Shown here: positions 54,768-63,203 of the stretch, piece after piece | Numbering within the stretch: position 1 is the first letter of the stretch | Layout of the letters: each line of letters starts with the position of its first letter | Assembly: GCA_963704295.1 (NCBI GenBank) | Contig: OY969884.1 | Span: 744,001-808,000, forward strand | Origin: JACCVL01 sp963704295 | GTDB taxonomy: Bacteria > Actinomycetota > Actinomycetes > Propionibacteriales > Nocardioidaceae | Length of the DNA stretch: 64,000 nt | Reading direction: 5' to 3' | The notes under the pieces: generated by a model | The model's input: the letters and a program-made list of their open reading frames with translations, nothing else | The model's database searches: none | What the model was told of the DNA's origin: nothing | Position numbers and translations under genes: made by a program

Positions 54768-56285
54768 TCAGTCCACGTCCACCCAGTCCAACGTCCGCTC
54801 GACGGCCTTCTTCCAGCCGGCGTAGCCCTCCTCGCGCTGCTCGTCGCTCCATTCGGGGTCCCACCGCTTCGACTCGTTCCAGTTCTCGCGCATCTCGTCG
54901 GTGTTGCTCCAGAACCCCACCGCGAGCCCGGCCGCGTAGGCCGCGCCCAGGGCGGTCGTCTCAGCCACGACCGGCCGGCTGACCGGAACGCCGAGCACGT
55001 CGGCCTGGATCTGCATGCACAGGTCGTTGGCGGTCACGCCGCCGTCGACCTTGAGCACCTCGAGGTGCACGCCCGAGTCCTTCTCCATCGCCTCGGCGAC
55101 GTCCCGGCTCTGGTAGCAGATGGCCTCGAGCGTCGCCCGGGCCAGGTGCGCGTTGGTGTTGAACCGCGACAGGCCGACGATGGCGCCGCGGGCGTCGCTG
55201 CGCCAGTACGGCGCGAAGAGCCCGGAGAAGGCGGGGACGAAGTAGACGCCACCGTTGTCCTCGACCTGCTTGGCGAGCGACTCGCTCTGCGACGCGCCGC
55301 TGATGATGCCCAGCTGGTCGCGCAGCCACTGCACCGCCGACCCGGTCACCGCGATCGAGCCCTCGAGCGCGTAGACGACGTCCTCGTCGCCGAACTTGTA
55401 GCAGACGGTCGTCAGCAGGCCGGCCTCCGAGCGGACCAGCTCGGTGCCGGTGTTGAGCAGCATGAAGTTGCCGGTCCCGTACGTGTTCTTCGCCTCGCCG
55501 GGAGAGAAGCACACCTGCCCGACGGTCGCCGCCTGCTGGTCGCCCAGCACCCCGGTGATCGGGACCTCGCCGCCGAAGGGCCCGTTCTTCTGCGTCGTCC
55601 CGAAGCCGTCTGCGGTCGAGCTCGGCACGATCGTCGGCAGCATCGACCGCGGGATGTTGAACATGGCGAGCAGCTCGTCATCCCACTCGAGCGTCTCCAG
55701 GTCCATCAGCATGGTGCGGCTCGCGTTGGTCATGTCCGTGACGTGCAGCCCGCCGTCGGTGCCACCGGTGAGGTTCCAGATCACCCACGAGTCTGTGTTG
55801 CCGAAGACCGCGTCGCCCTTCTCGGCGGCCTCGCGGACCCCGTCGACGTTGTCGAGGATCCACTGGATCTTGCCGCCGGAGAAGTAGGTCGCGGGGGGCA
55901 GGCCCGCCTTGCGGCGGATGGTGTCCCCGTGACCGTCCCGCTCGAGCTTGGAGGCGATCCGGTCGGTGCGGGTGTCCTGCCACACGATCGCGTTGTAGTA
56001 GGCGCGACCGGTGTTCTTGTCCCACACCACCGCGGTCTCGCGCTGGTTGGTGATCCCGACCGCGGCCAGGTCCGAGTGGCTCAGCTTGGCCTTGCTGAGC
56101 GCGGTCTTGACCACCGACGAGGTGCGCTCCCAGATCTCGATCGGGTCGTGCTCGACCCAGCCCGACTGCGGCAGGATCTGCTCGTGCTCCAGCTGGTGGC
56201 GCGCGACCTCGTTGCCGCTGTGGTCGAAGATCATGAAGCGCGTGCTGGTGGTGCCCTGGTCGATGGCGCCGACGTAGTCAGCCAT
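54768..56285 (-). CDS. glpK: Glycerol kinase (GlpK1)
   Basis: 505 residues. FGGY kinase with AIDQGTTSTRFMIFD, NQRETAVVWD (glycerol-binding Arg-Glu), TYFSGGKIQW (Tyr), GVLGDQQAATVGQ with catalytic Asp, and LKVDGGVTANDL. The loop GPFGGEVPITG corresponds to the segment which in E. coli GlpK (GGKGGTRIPI) binds the inhibitor fructose-1,6-bisphosphate; here glycines are partly kept but the arginine is absent. Followed by glpD and preceded by glpF with 66 bases between, in one operon. Confidence 0.96.
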   Translation of the reverse strand: MADYVGAIDQGTTSTRFMIFDHSGNEVARHQLEHEQILPQSGWVEHDPIEIWERTSSVVKTALSKAKLSHSDLAAVGITNQRETAVVWDKNTGRAYYNAIVWQDTRTDRIASKLERDGHGDTIRRKAGLPPATYFSGGKIQWILDNVDGVREAAEKGDAVFGNTDSWVIWNLTGGTDGGLHVTDMTNASRTMLMDLETLEWDDELLAMFNIPRSMLPTIVPSSTADGFGTTQKNGPFGGEVPITGVLGDQQAATVGQVCFSPGEAKNTYGTGNFMLLNTGTELVRSEAGLLTTVCYKFGDEDVVYALEGSIAVTGSAVQWLRDQLGIISGASQSESLAKQVEDNGGVYFVPAFSGLFAPYWRSDARGAIVGLSRFNTNAHLARATLEAICYQSRDVAEAMEKDSGVHLEVLKVDGGVTANDLCMQIQADVLGVPVSRPVVAETTALGAAYAAGLAVGFWSNTDEMRENWNESKRWDPEWSDEQREEGYAGWKKAVERTLDWVDVD

Positions 56286-56351
56286 GGAGGTGCTCCTTTA
56301 CGCAGGGGGCGGTTGGTCCGGGGAAGGACGCACGGACGGGCCGGGGCCGGG

Positions 56352-57173
56352 TCAGCGCTCGGCTCGGGGCTCGGAAACGGTCGGCTCGCCGATCTCGTCC
56401 TCGCTCGGCAGGTACGGCTGGACCAGGAACTTCCACAGGGCGCCGCCGAGGAGCCCGCCGAGGATGGGCGCGACGATGGGAAGCCAGAAGTACAGGTCTC
56501 CGTTCTGATCTCGCATCGCGTCGCCGTAGCCGGTGATCCACTGGGCGACGCGGGGCCCGAAGTCGCGGGCCGGGTTGATGGCGTAGCCGGCGTTCGCCCC
56601 CCACGCCATCCCGATCGCGACCACCAGGAAGCCGATCACCACCGGTCCGATGTTGGCCAGCGGCGGGTTGTTCGCCGCGTGGGTGACCGCCAGCACGACG
56701 AACACGAGGATCGCGGTGCCGACGATCTGGTCGGCGAAGGCGGTCGGGATCGACACCGGCGTCCCCATGACGCCGTTGCCGGGCAGGGTGGAGAAGACGC
56801 CCTGTGACTTGATCCCCAGCTCCGGGTCGAACGCCTTGAGCAGGTCGCCGTAGGTGAATCGCACGATGATGGCGGCGGTGAAGGCGCCGAGGAACTGCGC
56901 GACGATGTAAGGCAGGACCTTCTTCCACGGGAAGCCCACGAAGGCGGCGAGGGCGATGGTGACGGCGGGGTTGATGTGCCCGCCGCTGAGCCGGGCGGCG
57001 ACGTACACCCCCATGGTGACGCCGAGCCCCCAGCCCCACGCGATCGAGTCGTGGTCGCCCAGAGCGCCCTCGCTGGTGACGACCTGGGCGACGACACCGA
57101 CTCCGAACAGGATCAGGATCATGGTGCCGAAGTACTCGGCGGCGAGTTCTCCGACCAGCGGGTTCTTCTTCAC
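56352..57173 (-). CDS. glpF: Glycerol facilitator / aquaglyceroporin
   Basis: 273 residues with six membrane spans and both NPA pore motifs: SGGHINPAVTIALA and GYAINPARDFGPR. The arginine after the second NPA and the aspartate (NPARD) mark a glycerol-conducting aquaporin. It starts with a GTG at 57173 and lies 111 bases from the divergent IclR regulator. First gene of the glpF-glpK-glpD operon. Confidence 0.95.
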   Translation of the reverse strand: MKKNPLVGELAAEYFGTMILILFGVGVVAQVVTSEGALGDHDSIAWGWGLGVTMGVYVAARLSGGHINPAVTIALAAFVGFPWKKVLPYIVAQFLGAFTAAIIVRFTYGDLLKAFDPELGIKSQGVFSTLPGNGVMGTPVSIPTAFADQIVGTAILVFVVLAVTHAANNPPLANIGPVVIGFLVVAIGMAWGANAGYAINPARDFGPRVAQWITGYGDAMRDQNGDLYFWLPIVAPILGGLLGGALWKFLVQPYLPSEDEIGEPTVSEPRAER

Positions 57174-57225
57174 TGGGCCTCCTCGGTCACGTGACGGTCA
57201 CGGATGCGACGCTAGGAAGCCGGTG

Positions 57226-57264
57226 TGACCTAGGTCAATGCGCCACGTTCGACAATGTCAAACG
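57226..57264. promoter_or_regulatory. Palindromes in the glpF / IclR regulator divergent region
   Basis: A perfect 12-base palindrome TGACCTAGGTCA (57226-57237) and a near-perfect 19-base one, CGTTCGACAATGTCAAACG (57246-57264, one mismatched pair), lie between the two divergent starts. The second has the size and AT-centred form of IclR-family operators and sits 20 bases before the regulator start. Confidence 0.65.
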
Positions 57265-57284
57265 GCGCCCACTAGCCTCGGCGC

Positions 57285-58073
57285 GTGCCGGGCAGCATCC
57301 AGTCGATCGAGCGGGCCGCGGCCGTGCTCCGGCTGATCGGTGCCGCGGACGAGCCGCTGGGCCTGGCCGAGGTGTCCACCGCGCTCGCCCTGCCCAAGCC
57401 GACCGTGCACGGCATCCTCCGGACCCTGCTCAGCGTCGGCTTCGTCGACCGCGCCGAGGGATCCTCCCGCTGGGGCCGGTATGTGCTCGGGGAGGGCCTG
57501 CAACGGATGGGGGCCGTCCGCATCGACGCGCAGGAGCTGCGCTCGCAGTCGATGAACTGGGCCGACGAGCTGGCCGCGCGGACCAGGATGTCGGTCCGCG
57601 TCGGCGTCCTGACCGGTGGCGAGGTGCTGGTGGCGCACCACGTGTTCCGCCCGGACGGGAGCCCGCAACGGTTGTGCACCGGCCAGCGGCTGCCGGCGCA
57701 CGCGACCGCGCTCGGGAAGGCACTGCTGGCCCGGGCGCCGGCGGCGTCCTACCCGCAGGCGGGGGCGCCGTGGCCGGCCTACACGAAGCGGACCGTTACG
57801 TCGCCCCCGCAGCTGGCGGCGGCACTCGCGGCGGTGCGGCGCGAGGGGTACGCCACCGAGGCCGGGGAACACGTCCCCGACCAGGGGAGCATCGCTGCGC
57901 CGGTTCACGGCCCGGGCGGGTTCGTGGTGGGTGCGGTCGCCGTGGTGGCCCCGCTGGACGAGGTGCTCGTCGGCAGTCGCTACCGGCCGCGGCGCGACGT
58001 CCTGGACGGCACCCGGCACGCAGCCACCCAGATCAGCCGCGCCGTCGACGACCTCTGGGCGCCCCGCCCGTGA
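57285..58073 (+). CDS. IclR family regulator of the glycerol genes (GylR/GlpR-like)
   Basis: 262 residues. The N-terminal winged helix spans about 3-65 (IQSIERAAAVLRLI, GLAEVSTALALPKPTVHGILRTLLSVGFV). The C-terminal IclR effector domain follows (RLCTGQRLPAHATALGKALLA, YATEAGEHVPDQGSIAAPV). Position beside glpF and fused translationally to a second glycerol kinase makes it the counterpart of the Streptomyces glycerol regulator GylR. It most likely responds to glycerol-3-phosphate or glycerol. Start GTG at 57285. Confidence 0.9.
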   Translation: MPGSIQSIERAAAVLRLIGAADEPLGLAEVSTALALPKPTVHGILRTLLSVGFVDRAEGSSRWGRYVLGEGLQRMGAVRIDAQELRSQSMNWADELAARTRMSVRVGVLTGGEVLVAHHVFRPDGSPQRLCTGQRLPAHATALGKALLARAPAASYPQAGAPWPAYTKRTVTSPPQLAAALAAVRREGYATEAGEHVPDQGSIAAPVHGPGGFVVGAVAVVAPLDEVLVGSRYRPRRDVLDGTRHAATQISRAVDDLWAPRP

Positions 58074-59551
58074 GCCAGCAGGTCATGGCGGCGATCGACC
58101 AGGGGACCACCTCGACCCGCTGCCTGCTGTTCGACCACTCCGGGCGGATGGTGTCGGTGGCCCAGCGCGAGCACCGCTCCCACCACCCCCAACCGGGGTG
58201 GGTCGAGCACGACGCCACCGAGATCTGGGCCAACACCAGCCGGGTCGTGCCCATGGCCCTGGAGCAGGCCGGCCTGTCGACCGGCGACGTGGTGGGGCTC
58301 GGTATCGCCAACCAGCGAGAGACCACGGTGGTCTGGGACGCCGCCACCGGGCGGCCGGTGACGCGGGCGATCACCTGGCAGGACGTCCGGGCCTCCGAGA
58401 CGGTGGACCGGCTCGTCCGTTCCCCGGCCGGCGAGCGGTTCCGGGCGGTCTCCGGGTTGGCGCCGACGACCTACTTCGCCGGCCCCCGGCTGGCCTGGCT
58501 GCTGGACAACGTGCCGGGACTGCGGCGGCGAGCCGCCCGGGGCGAGGTGCTGTTCGGCACGATGGAGACCTGGCTGATCTGGAACCTGACCGGTGGGCCG
58601 GCCGGCGGCGTGCACGTCACCGACGTGACCAACGCGAGCCGCACCATGCTGATGGACATCCGCCTGCTGGCCTGGGACCCCGAGCTGCTGGACCTGCTCG
58701 ACATCCCGTCCGCCATGCTGCCCCCGATCCGCTCCAACGCCGAGCTCTACGGCACCTGCACGCGGGTGCTGCCCGGAGTCCACATCACCGGCGCCATGGG
58801 CGACCAGCAGGCGGCCCTGTTCGGCCAGGCCTGCTTCTCGCCGGGCGAGGCCAAGTGCACGTACGGGACCGGGGCGTTCCTGTTGATGAACACCGGCCCC
58901 CAGGTCGCGACCCCCACGCACGGGCTGCTGCCCACGGTCGCCTACCAGGTGGACGGCACACCGATCTACGCGCTCGAGGGATCGATCGCGATGACCGGGT
59001 CGCTGGTGCAGTGGTTCCGGGACTCGCTGGGGATGATCGCCACCGCGCCGCAGATCGAGACCCTCGCGCTCACCGTGGCGGACAACGGCGGGTGCTACAT
59101 CGTGCCCGCGTTCTCCGGACTGTTCGCGCCGCACTGGCGCACCGAGGCGCGCGGTGTCGTGGTCGGCCTCACCTCGTACGTCACCAAGGGGCACCTCGCC
59201 CGGGCGGTGCTGGAGGCCACCGGCTGGCAGACCAGAGAGATCGTGGACGCGATCACCGCCGAGTCCGGCGTTCAGCTGCAGCAGCTGAAGGTGGACGGCG
59301 GGATGACGGCCAACCATCTGCTCATGCAGTTCGTCGCCGACGTGCTGGACGTGCGCGTGGAGCGACCACTGGTCGCGGAGACCGTGTCGCTCGGCGCCGC
59401 CTACGCGGCCGGGCTGACCGTCGGCTACTGGTCGGACCTGGACGCCCTGCGGCACAACTGGCGTCGAGCGGCGATGTGGGAGCCGGCGATGAGGTCGGCG
59501 CACCGCGAGCGCGAGCGCGCCAACTGGGACGACGCCGTGGCGCGGACCTGA
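58070..59551 (+). CDS. glpK: Second glycerol kinase (GlpK2), without the FBP-binding loop
   Basis: 493 residues. Full FGGY motifs: AIDQGTTSTRCLLFD, ANQRETTVVWD, TYFAGPRLAW, ITGAMGDQQAALFGQ, LEGSIAMTGSLVQWF and LKVDGGMTANHL, so catalysis should be intact. The inhibitor loop of E. coli GlpK is shortened to TRVLPGVHITG, lacking the paired glycines and the arginine, so FBP inhibition is not expected. The GTG start overlaps the IclR stop (GTGA), tying kinase and regulator synthesis together. It shares only moderate identity with GlpK1, so it is an old paralogue. Confidence 0.93.
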   Translation: MSQQVMAAIDQGTTSTRCLLFDHSGRMVSVAQREHRSHHPQPGWVEHDATEIWANTSRVVPMALEQAGLSTGDVVGLGIANQRETTVVWDAATGRPVTRAITWQDVRASETVDRLVRSPAGERFRAVSGLAPTTYFAGPRLAWLLDNVPGLRRRAARGEVLFGTMETWLIWNLTGGPAGGVHVTDVTNASRTMLMDIRLLAWDPELLDLLDIPSAMLPPIRSNAELYGTCTRVLPGVHITGAMGDQQAALFGQACFSPGEAKCTYGTGAFLLMNTGPQVATPTHGLLPTVAYQVDGTPIYALEGSIAMTGSLVQWFRDSLGMIATAPQIETLALTVADNGGCYIVPAFSGLFAPHWRTEARGVVVGLTSYVTKGHLARAVLEATGWQTREIVDAITAESGVQLQQLKVDGGMTANHLLMQFVADVLDVRVERPLVAETVSLGAAYAAGLTVGYWSDLDALRHNWRRAAMWEPAMRSAHRERERANWDDAVART

Positions 59552-59553
59552 GC

Positions 59554-60534
59554 TCAGCCCTCGACGAGCTTCGTAGGCGCACCGTGCACGGCGGGGATCT
59601 GGCCCATCCGGCCGGCCTGGAAGTCCTCGAAGGCCGCGATCACCTCGGCCCGGGTGTTCATGACGAAGGGTCCCGCCCAGGCCACCGGCTCCCGGATCGG
59701 CAGCCCGCCGAGGACGATGACCTCCATCGAGGGCGAGCGGCTCTCCTGGCCGGCGGCGGCTGCGACCTCGATGACGTCACCGGCGCCGAGCACCGCCAGC
59801 TGTCCGGCACCGATCGGCTGGCCGCCGGCACCCACGCTGCCCTGGCCGGCCAGGACGTAGACCAGCGCGTTGAAGTCCCGTCGCCACGGCAGCCGCAGCC
59901 GGGCGGTCGGCGACAGCGTGGCGTGCACCATCGCCATCGGCGTGTGCGTGGAGCCCGGCCCGGCCTGGCCGCCGACCTCACCGGCGATGATCCGCACCAG
60001 CGCACCGGAGTCGGGGGTGGCGACGAGCGCGACGTCGTTGCCGCGCAGGTCCTGGTAGCGCGGTGTCGACCACTTCATCGACCGGGGCAGGTTGACCCAC
60101 AACTGAAGACCGTGGAAGAGCCCGCCGGCCTGGACCAGCCACGCGGGCGGCTTCTCGATGTGCAACAGCCCTGAGCCGGCGGTCATCCACTGGGTGTCGC
60201 CGTCGGTGATCGTGCCACCGCCGCCCTGGCTGTCGTTGTGCTCGAAGACCCCGTCGAGCATGTACGTCACGGTCTCGAACCCGCGGTGCGGGTGCCACGG
60301 GGTGCCCTTGGGCTCACCGGGCGCGTACTCCACCTCGCCCATCTGGTCCAGGTGGATGAACGGGTCCAGCAGACTGAGGTCCACCCCGGCGAATGCGCGG
60401 CGCACCGGGAACCCCTCGCCCTCGTACCCCTGCGGCGCGGTGGTGACCTGGGCGACCGGTCGCGTCACCGCGGCGGGCCCGGGCTCGGTGATCCGGGGCA
60501 GGATGGTCAGGTCCTCGACGGCGACGGCGGGCAC
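59554..60534 (-). CDS. Pirin family bicupin protein
   Basis: 326 residues. The first cupin contains the Fe-binding motif WHPHRGFETVTYMLDG with histidines spaced as in pirin, then HNDSQGGGGTITDGDTQWMTAGSGLLHIE. LLHIEKP and LFHGLQLWVNLPRSMKW are also family marks. The C-terminal cupin is more divergent (LVYVLAGQGSVGAGGQ). Pirins are quercetinase- or transcription-cofactor-like; activity is unpredictable. Convergent with glpK2 by 2 bases. A GTG start at 60534 and a palindrome 45 bases upstream suggest MarR-type regulation. Confidence 0.93.
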   Translation of the reverse strand: MPAVAVEDLTILPRITEPGPAAVTRPVAQVTTAPQGYEGEGFPVRRAFAGVDLSLLDPFIHLDQMGEVEYAPGEPKGTPWHPHRGFETVTYMLDGVFEHNDSQGGGGTITDGDTQWMTAGSGLLHIEKPPAWLVQAGGLFHGLQLWVNLPRSMKWSTPRYQDLRGNDVALVATPDSGALVRIIAGEVGGQAGPGSTHTPMAMVHATLSPTARLRLPWRRDFNALVYVLAGQGSVGAGGQPIGAGQLAVLGAGDVIEVAAAAGQESRSPSMEVIVLGGLPIREPVAWAGPFVMNTRAEVIAAFEDFQAGRMGQIPAVHGAPTKLVEG

Positions 60535-60578
60535 GGCGATCGGCCTCCTCGAGTGGAACGGCTGCTGGTACCACGACC

Positions 60579-60602
60579 AACATTAGTTGATGCTTCAATG
60601 TT
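60579..60602. promoter_or_regulatory. Palindromic site upstream of pirin
   Basis: AACATT (60579-60584) and AATGTT (60597-60602) flank the shorter palindrome TTGATGCTTCAA (60587-60598). This AT-rich patch in a GC-rich gap looks like an operator of a MarR-type regulator controlling pirin; no regulator gene is adjacent. Confidence 0.5.
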
Positions 60603-60709
60603 CCACCAGGGCTCGGGCTCGGCCGTTCGGGCCGATGCGATCAGCCGTCGGGACTGCGCTGCTCCCTCGCGGAGGGTCCGGGCGGGGTCTCGCCCGTAGC
60701 GTGCCAAGG

Positions 60710-63058
60710 GTGCGCCGCCAGGCGGGCTCGACCCCGCTGCTGACCCATCGCCAGCCCCCGCTGGCGCAGGCCGCCATGCTCTCGATCGTCGCGCTGACGC
60801 TCTGGCACTCGGTGCTGGTCACGCCCGGACTGCCGGTCCTCCCCGGCGCCGGCCTTGCTCCGTGGCTGTCGGCGGCGGTGTGGCTCGGCGCGACAGTGGC
60901 CTGCCTGGCCCGTGCCGTGTGGGTGAGCACCGACCGGCTGGCCTGGTGGTCGATGTCGGCGGCGCTGGCGGCGTCGACAGCGGCCGCGGTCACGCAGGCG
61001 ATGACGGTCGGCTCCTCCACCGGCGGCACCTGGACCACAGCCTCGAACGTCTGCGCGCTGGCGTTCTACCCCTTCGCCTACGCGTCGATCATGATGATGG
61101 TGCGGGCCCGGGTGGAGGAGTTCACCGCCAGCACCTGGCTGGACGGCCTCGTCTCCGGCTTGGCCGCGGCCGCGGTGGTGGCGACCGTGGCGTTCGACGA
61201 CCTGACCGCCGCCAGTCACCAAAGTCGGCTGGTGGTGCTGGTCCAGGTGACGTACCCCGTCGCCGACCTGCTGCTGGTCATGCTCGTCGTGGCCTTCTTC
61301 GCCGTCACCGGCTGGCGCCCGGGCCGGGCCTGGCTCGCCCTGATGACCGGCCTGCTGTGCCTGGCCGGCGCGCACACGTACGCGCTGGTGAATCTGGCGT
61401 CCTCGGGGCGGGCCACCGGCACCTGGATCGACGGCTTCGGGCTGATCGGAGCGGTCGGACTGGCAGCTGCCGCCTGGGCGTCCACGGCCGCGCAGATCAC
61501 GGTACGCACCGACTGGCGGACCCTCGCCACCCCGATCCTGTCGGTCGTCGTGGCAGTGGGCGTGCTCGCACACCGGTCCTGGGAGGGCGGTGGCGAGGCT
61601 GCCACCGACCTCGCGCTCGCGACGATCCTGCTCGCCACCGGCCGAGCCATGCTGGCCTTCCGTGAGCTGCGAGCACTGGCGGACACCCGACGCGAGGCGC
61701 ACACCGACGCGCTGACCGGGCTGCCTAACCGGCGGCGGCTGTTCAGCGTGCTCGAGCAGCGGATCCGACACCGGCAGCCGTTCGCCGTGCTGCTCCTCGA
61801 CCTGGACGGCTTCAAGGAGATCAACGACACGCTCGGCCACTCGACCGGCGACCTGCTGCTGACCCAGGTGGCCCGGCGGCTCGACGACCACCGGCACCCG
61901 GACGACATCCTGGCCCGGCTCGGTGGCGACGAGTTCGCGCTGGTGGCCACCGGACCGCTGGACGTCGATGGCGCCCGCACGGTGGCCCGGCGGATGGCCG
62001 AGGCCCTGCTCACCCCGTTCCGGCTCGGCCCGGTCAGCGTCACGATGGAGGTGAGCACCGGTCTGGCTCTGTTCCCCGACCACGCCGACAACGCCTCGGA
62101 CCTGCTGTCCAGGGCCGACGTCGCGATGTACCAGGCGAAGCGGGACCGCAGCGAGCATGCCGTCTACGACCCCAGCCGATACGACCACAGCGCCGACCGG
62201 CTCGGCGTCGTCGCCGCGCTGCGCGAGGGCCTGACGCGTGGCGAGCTGGTCGTGCACTACCAACCGCAGGTGCAGCTCGGCACCGGTGCGCTGATCGGCC
62301 TGGAGGCGCTGGCCCGCTGGCAACACCCCGAGCACGGGCTGCTCGGTCCGGAGGAGTTCATGCCGGCCGTCGAGCACACCAACGTGATGCGCCCCTTCAC
62401 CGAGCAGCTGCTCCGCATCGTGCTGGAGCAGATGCGCGACTGGCGGGAGATCGGGTCGGTGCGGCTGCGCGTACCGGTCTCCCTGAACGTCGCGGCGCCC
62501 AACCTGGTGGACCGCTCGTTCGCCGACACGGTCAGCAAGCTGCTCGCCGAGTACGACGTGTTGCCCCGCGAGCTGGTCATCGAGGTCACCGAGAACGCTG
62601 TGCTCACCGACGCCGACCGCGCCATGCGAGTGCTGCACGAGCTGCGGGACCTCGGGGTCGGGCTCAGCATCGACGACTTCGGCACCGGCCTGTCGTCACT
62701 GCAACGGCTGCGGATGCTGCCCGTGGACGAGCTGAAGATCGACAAGTCGTTCGTCAGCGGGCTTCCCGACGACATCCGTGACAGCGCAGTGGTCGAGGCC
62801 TCGATCACGCTGGCCCGCCGGATGGGGCTGCAGGTCATCGCCGAGGGCGCGGAGACCGAGACGATCTGCCGCGAGCTGATGCGCCTCGGCTGCGATCGAG
62901 CCCAGGGCTTCCTGTTCGCCCAGCCGTTGTCCGCCCGCAGTCTGGAGGCCTGGGACGTCGCCCGCTCCAGCACCGGCCGGCACCGGTCCACGGCGCCCCG
63001 TGCGGCCGACGCGATCGGCCGGGCAGGCGGCCGGACGGGCGGCCTGGCCGGCGCCTGA
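60710..63058 (+). CDS. Membrane GGDEF-EAL cyclic-di-GMP protein
   Basis: About 782 residues from a GTG at 60710; further upstream codons are open but would run over the pirin operator. Six to nine hydrophobic segments lie in the first about 300 residues. The GGDEF domain is intact at about 320-485 (RLGGDEFALV near residue 405, and TDALTGLPNRR before it). The EAL domain is at about 505-755 (LEALARWQHP near 532, DDFGTGLSSL, DELKIDKSFV), also intact, so the protein may both make and degrade cyclic-di-GMP. No partner gene is adjacent; orn in this window would finish pGpG breakdown. Confidence 0.93.
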   Translation: MRRQAGSTPLLTHRQPPLAQAAMLSIVALTLWHSVLVTPGLPVLPGAGLAPWLSAAVWLGATVACLARAVWVSTDRLAWWSMSAALAASTAAAVTQAMTVGSSTGGTWTTASNVCALAFYPFAYASIMMMVRARVEEFTASTWLDGLVSGLAAAAVVATVAFDDLTAASHQSRLVVLVQVTYPVADLLLVMLVVAFFAVTGWRPGRAWLALMTGLLCLAGAHTYALVNLASSGRATGTWIDGFGLIGAVGLAAAAWASTAAQITVRTDWRTLATPILSVVVAVGVLAHRSWEGGGEAATDLALATILLATGRAMLAFRELRALADTRREAHTDALTGLPNRRRLFSVLEQRIRHRQPFAVLLLDLDGFKEINDTLGHSTGDLLLTQVARRLDDHRHPDDILARLGGDEFALVATGPLDVDGARTVARRMAEALLTPFRLGPVSVTMEVSTGLALFPDHADNASDLLSRADVAMYQAKRDRSEHAVYDPSRYDHSADRLGVVAALREGLTRGELVVHYQPQVQLGTGALIGLEALARWQHPEHGLLGPEEFMPAVEHTNVMRPFTEQLLRIVLEQMRDWREIGSVRLRVPVSLNVAAPNLVDRSFADTVSKLLAEYDVLPRELVIEVTENAVLTDADRAMRVLHELRDLGVGLSIDDFGTGLSSLQRLRMLPVDELKIDKSFVSGLPDDIRDSAVVEASITLARRMGLQVIAEGAETETICRELMRLGCDRAQGFLFAQPLSARSLEAWDVARSSTGRHRSTAPRAADAIGRAGGRTGGLAGA

Positions 63059-63108
63059 GCGCGATTTCGTGGGCCTCCGCCCCGCTGCTAGAGTCGACCG
63101 CTGCACGG

Positions 63109-63181
<73 letters not shown>

Positions 63182-63203
63182 CAACTCGCCCCGACGGCCC
63201 CGG

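Noticed and set aside
58070..59551. Second glycerol kinase as a pseudogene
   Set aside because: No frameshift or stop, and all catalytic motifs remain, so it is treated as a working paralogue.
60641..62638. 665-codon minus-strand frame over the GGDEF-EAL gene
   Set aside because: Antisense shadow; the plus-strand protein has intact GGDEF and EAL motifs.
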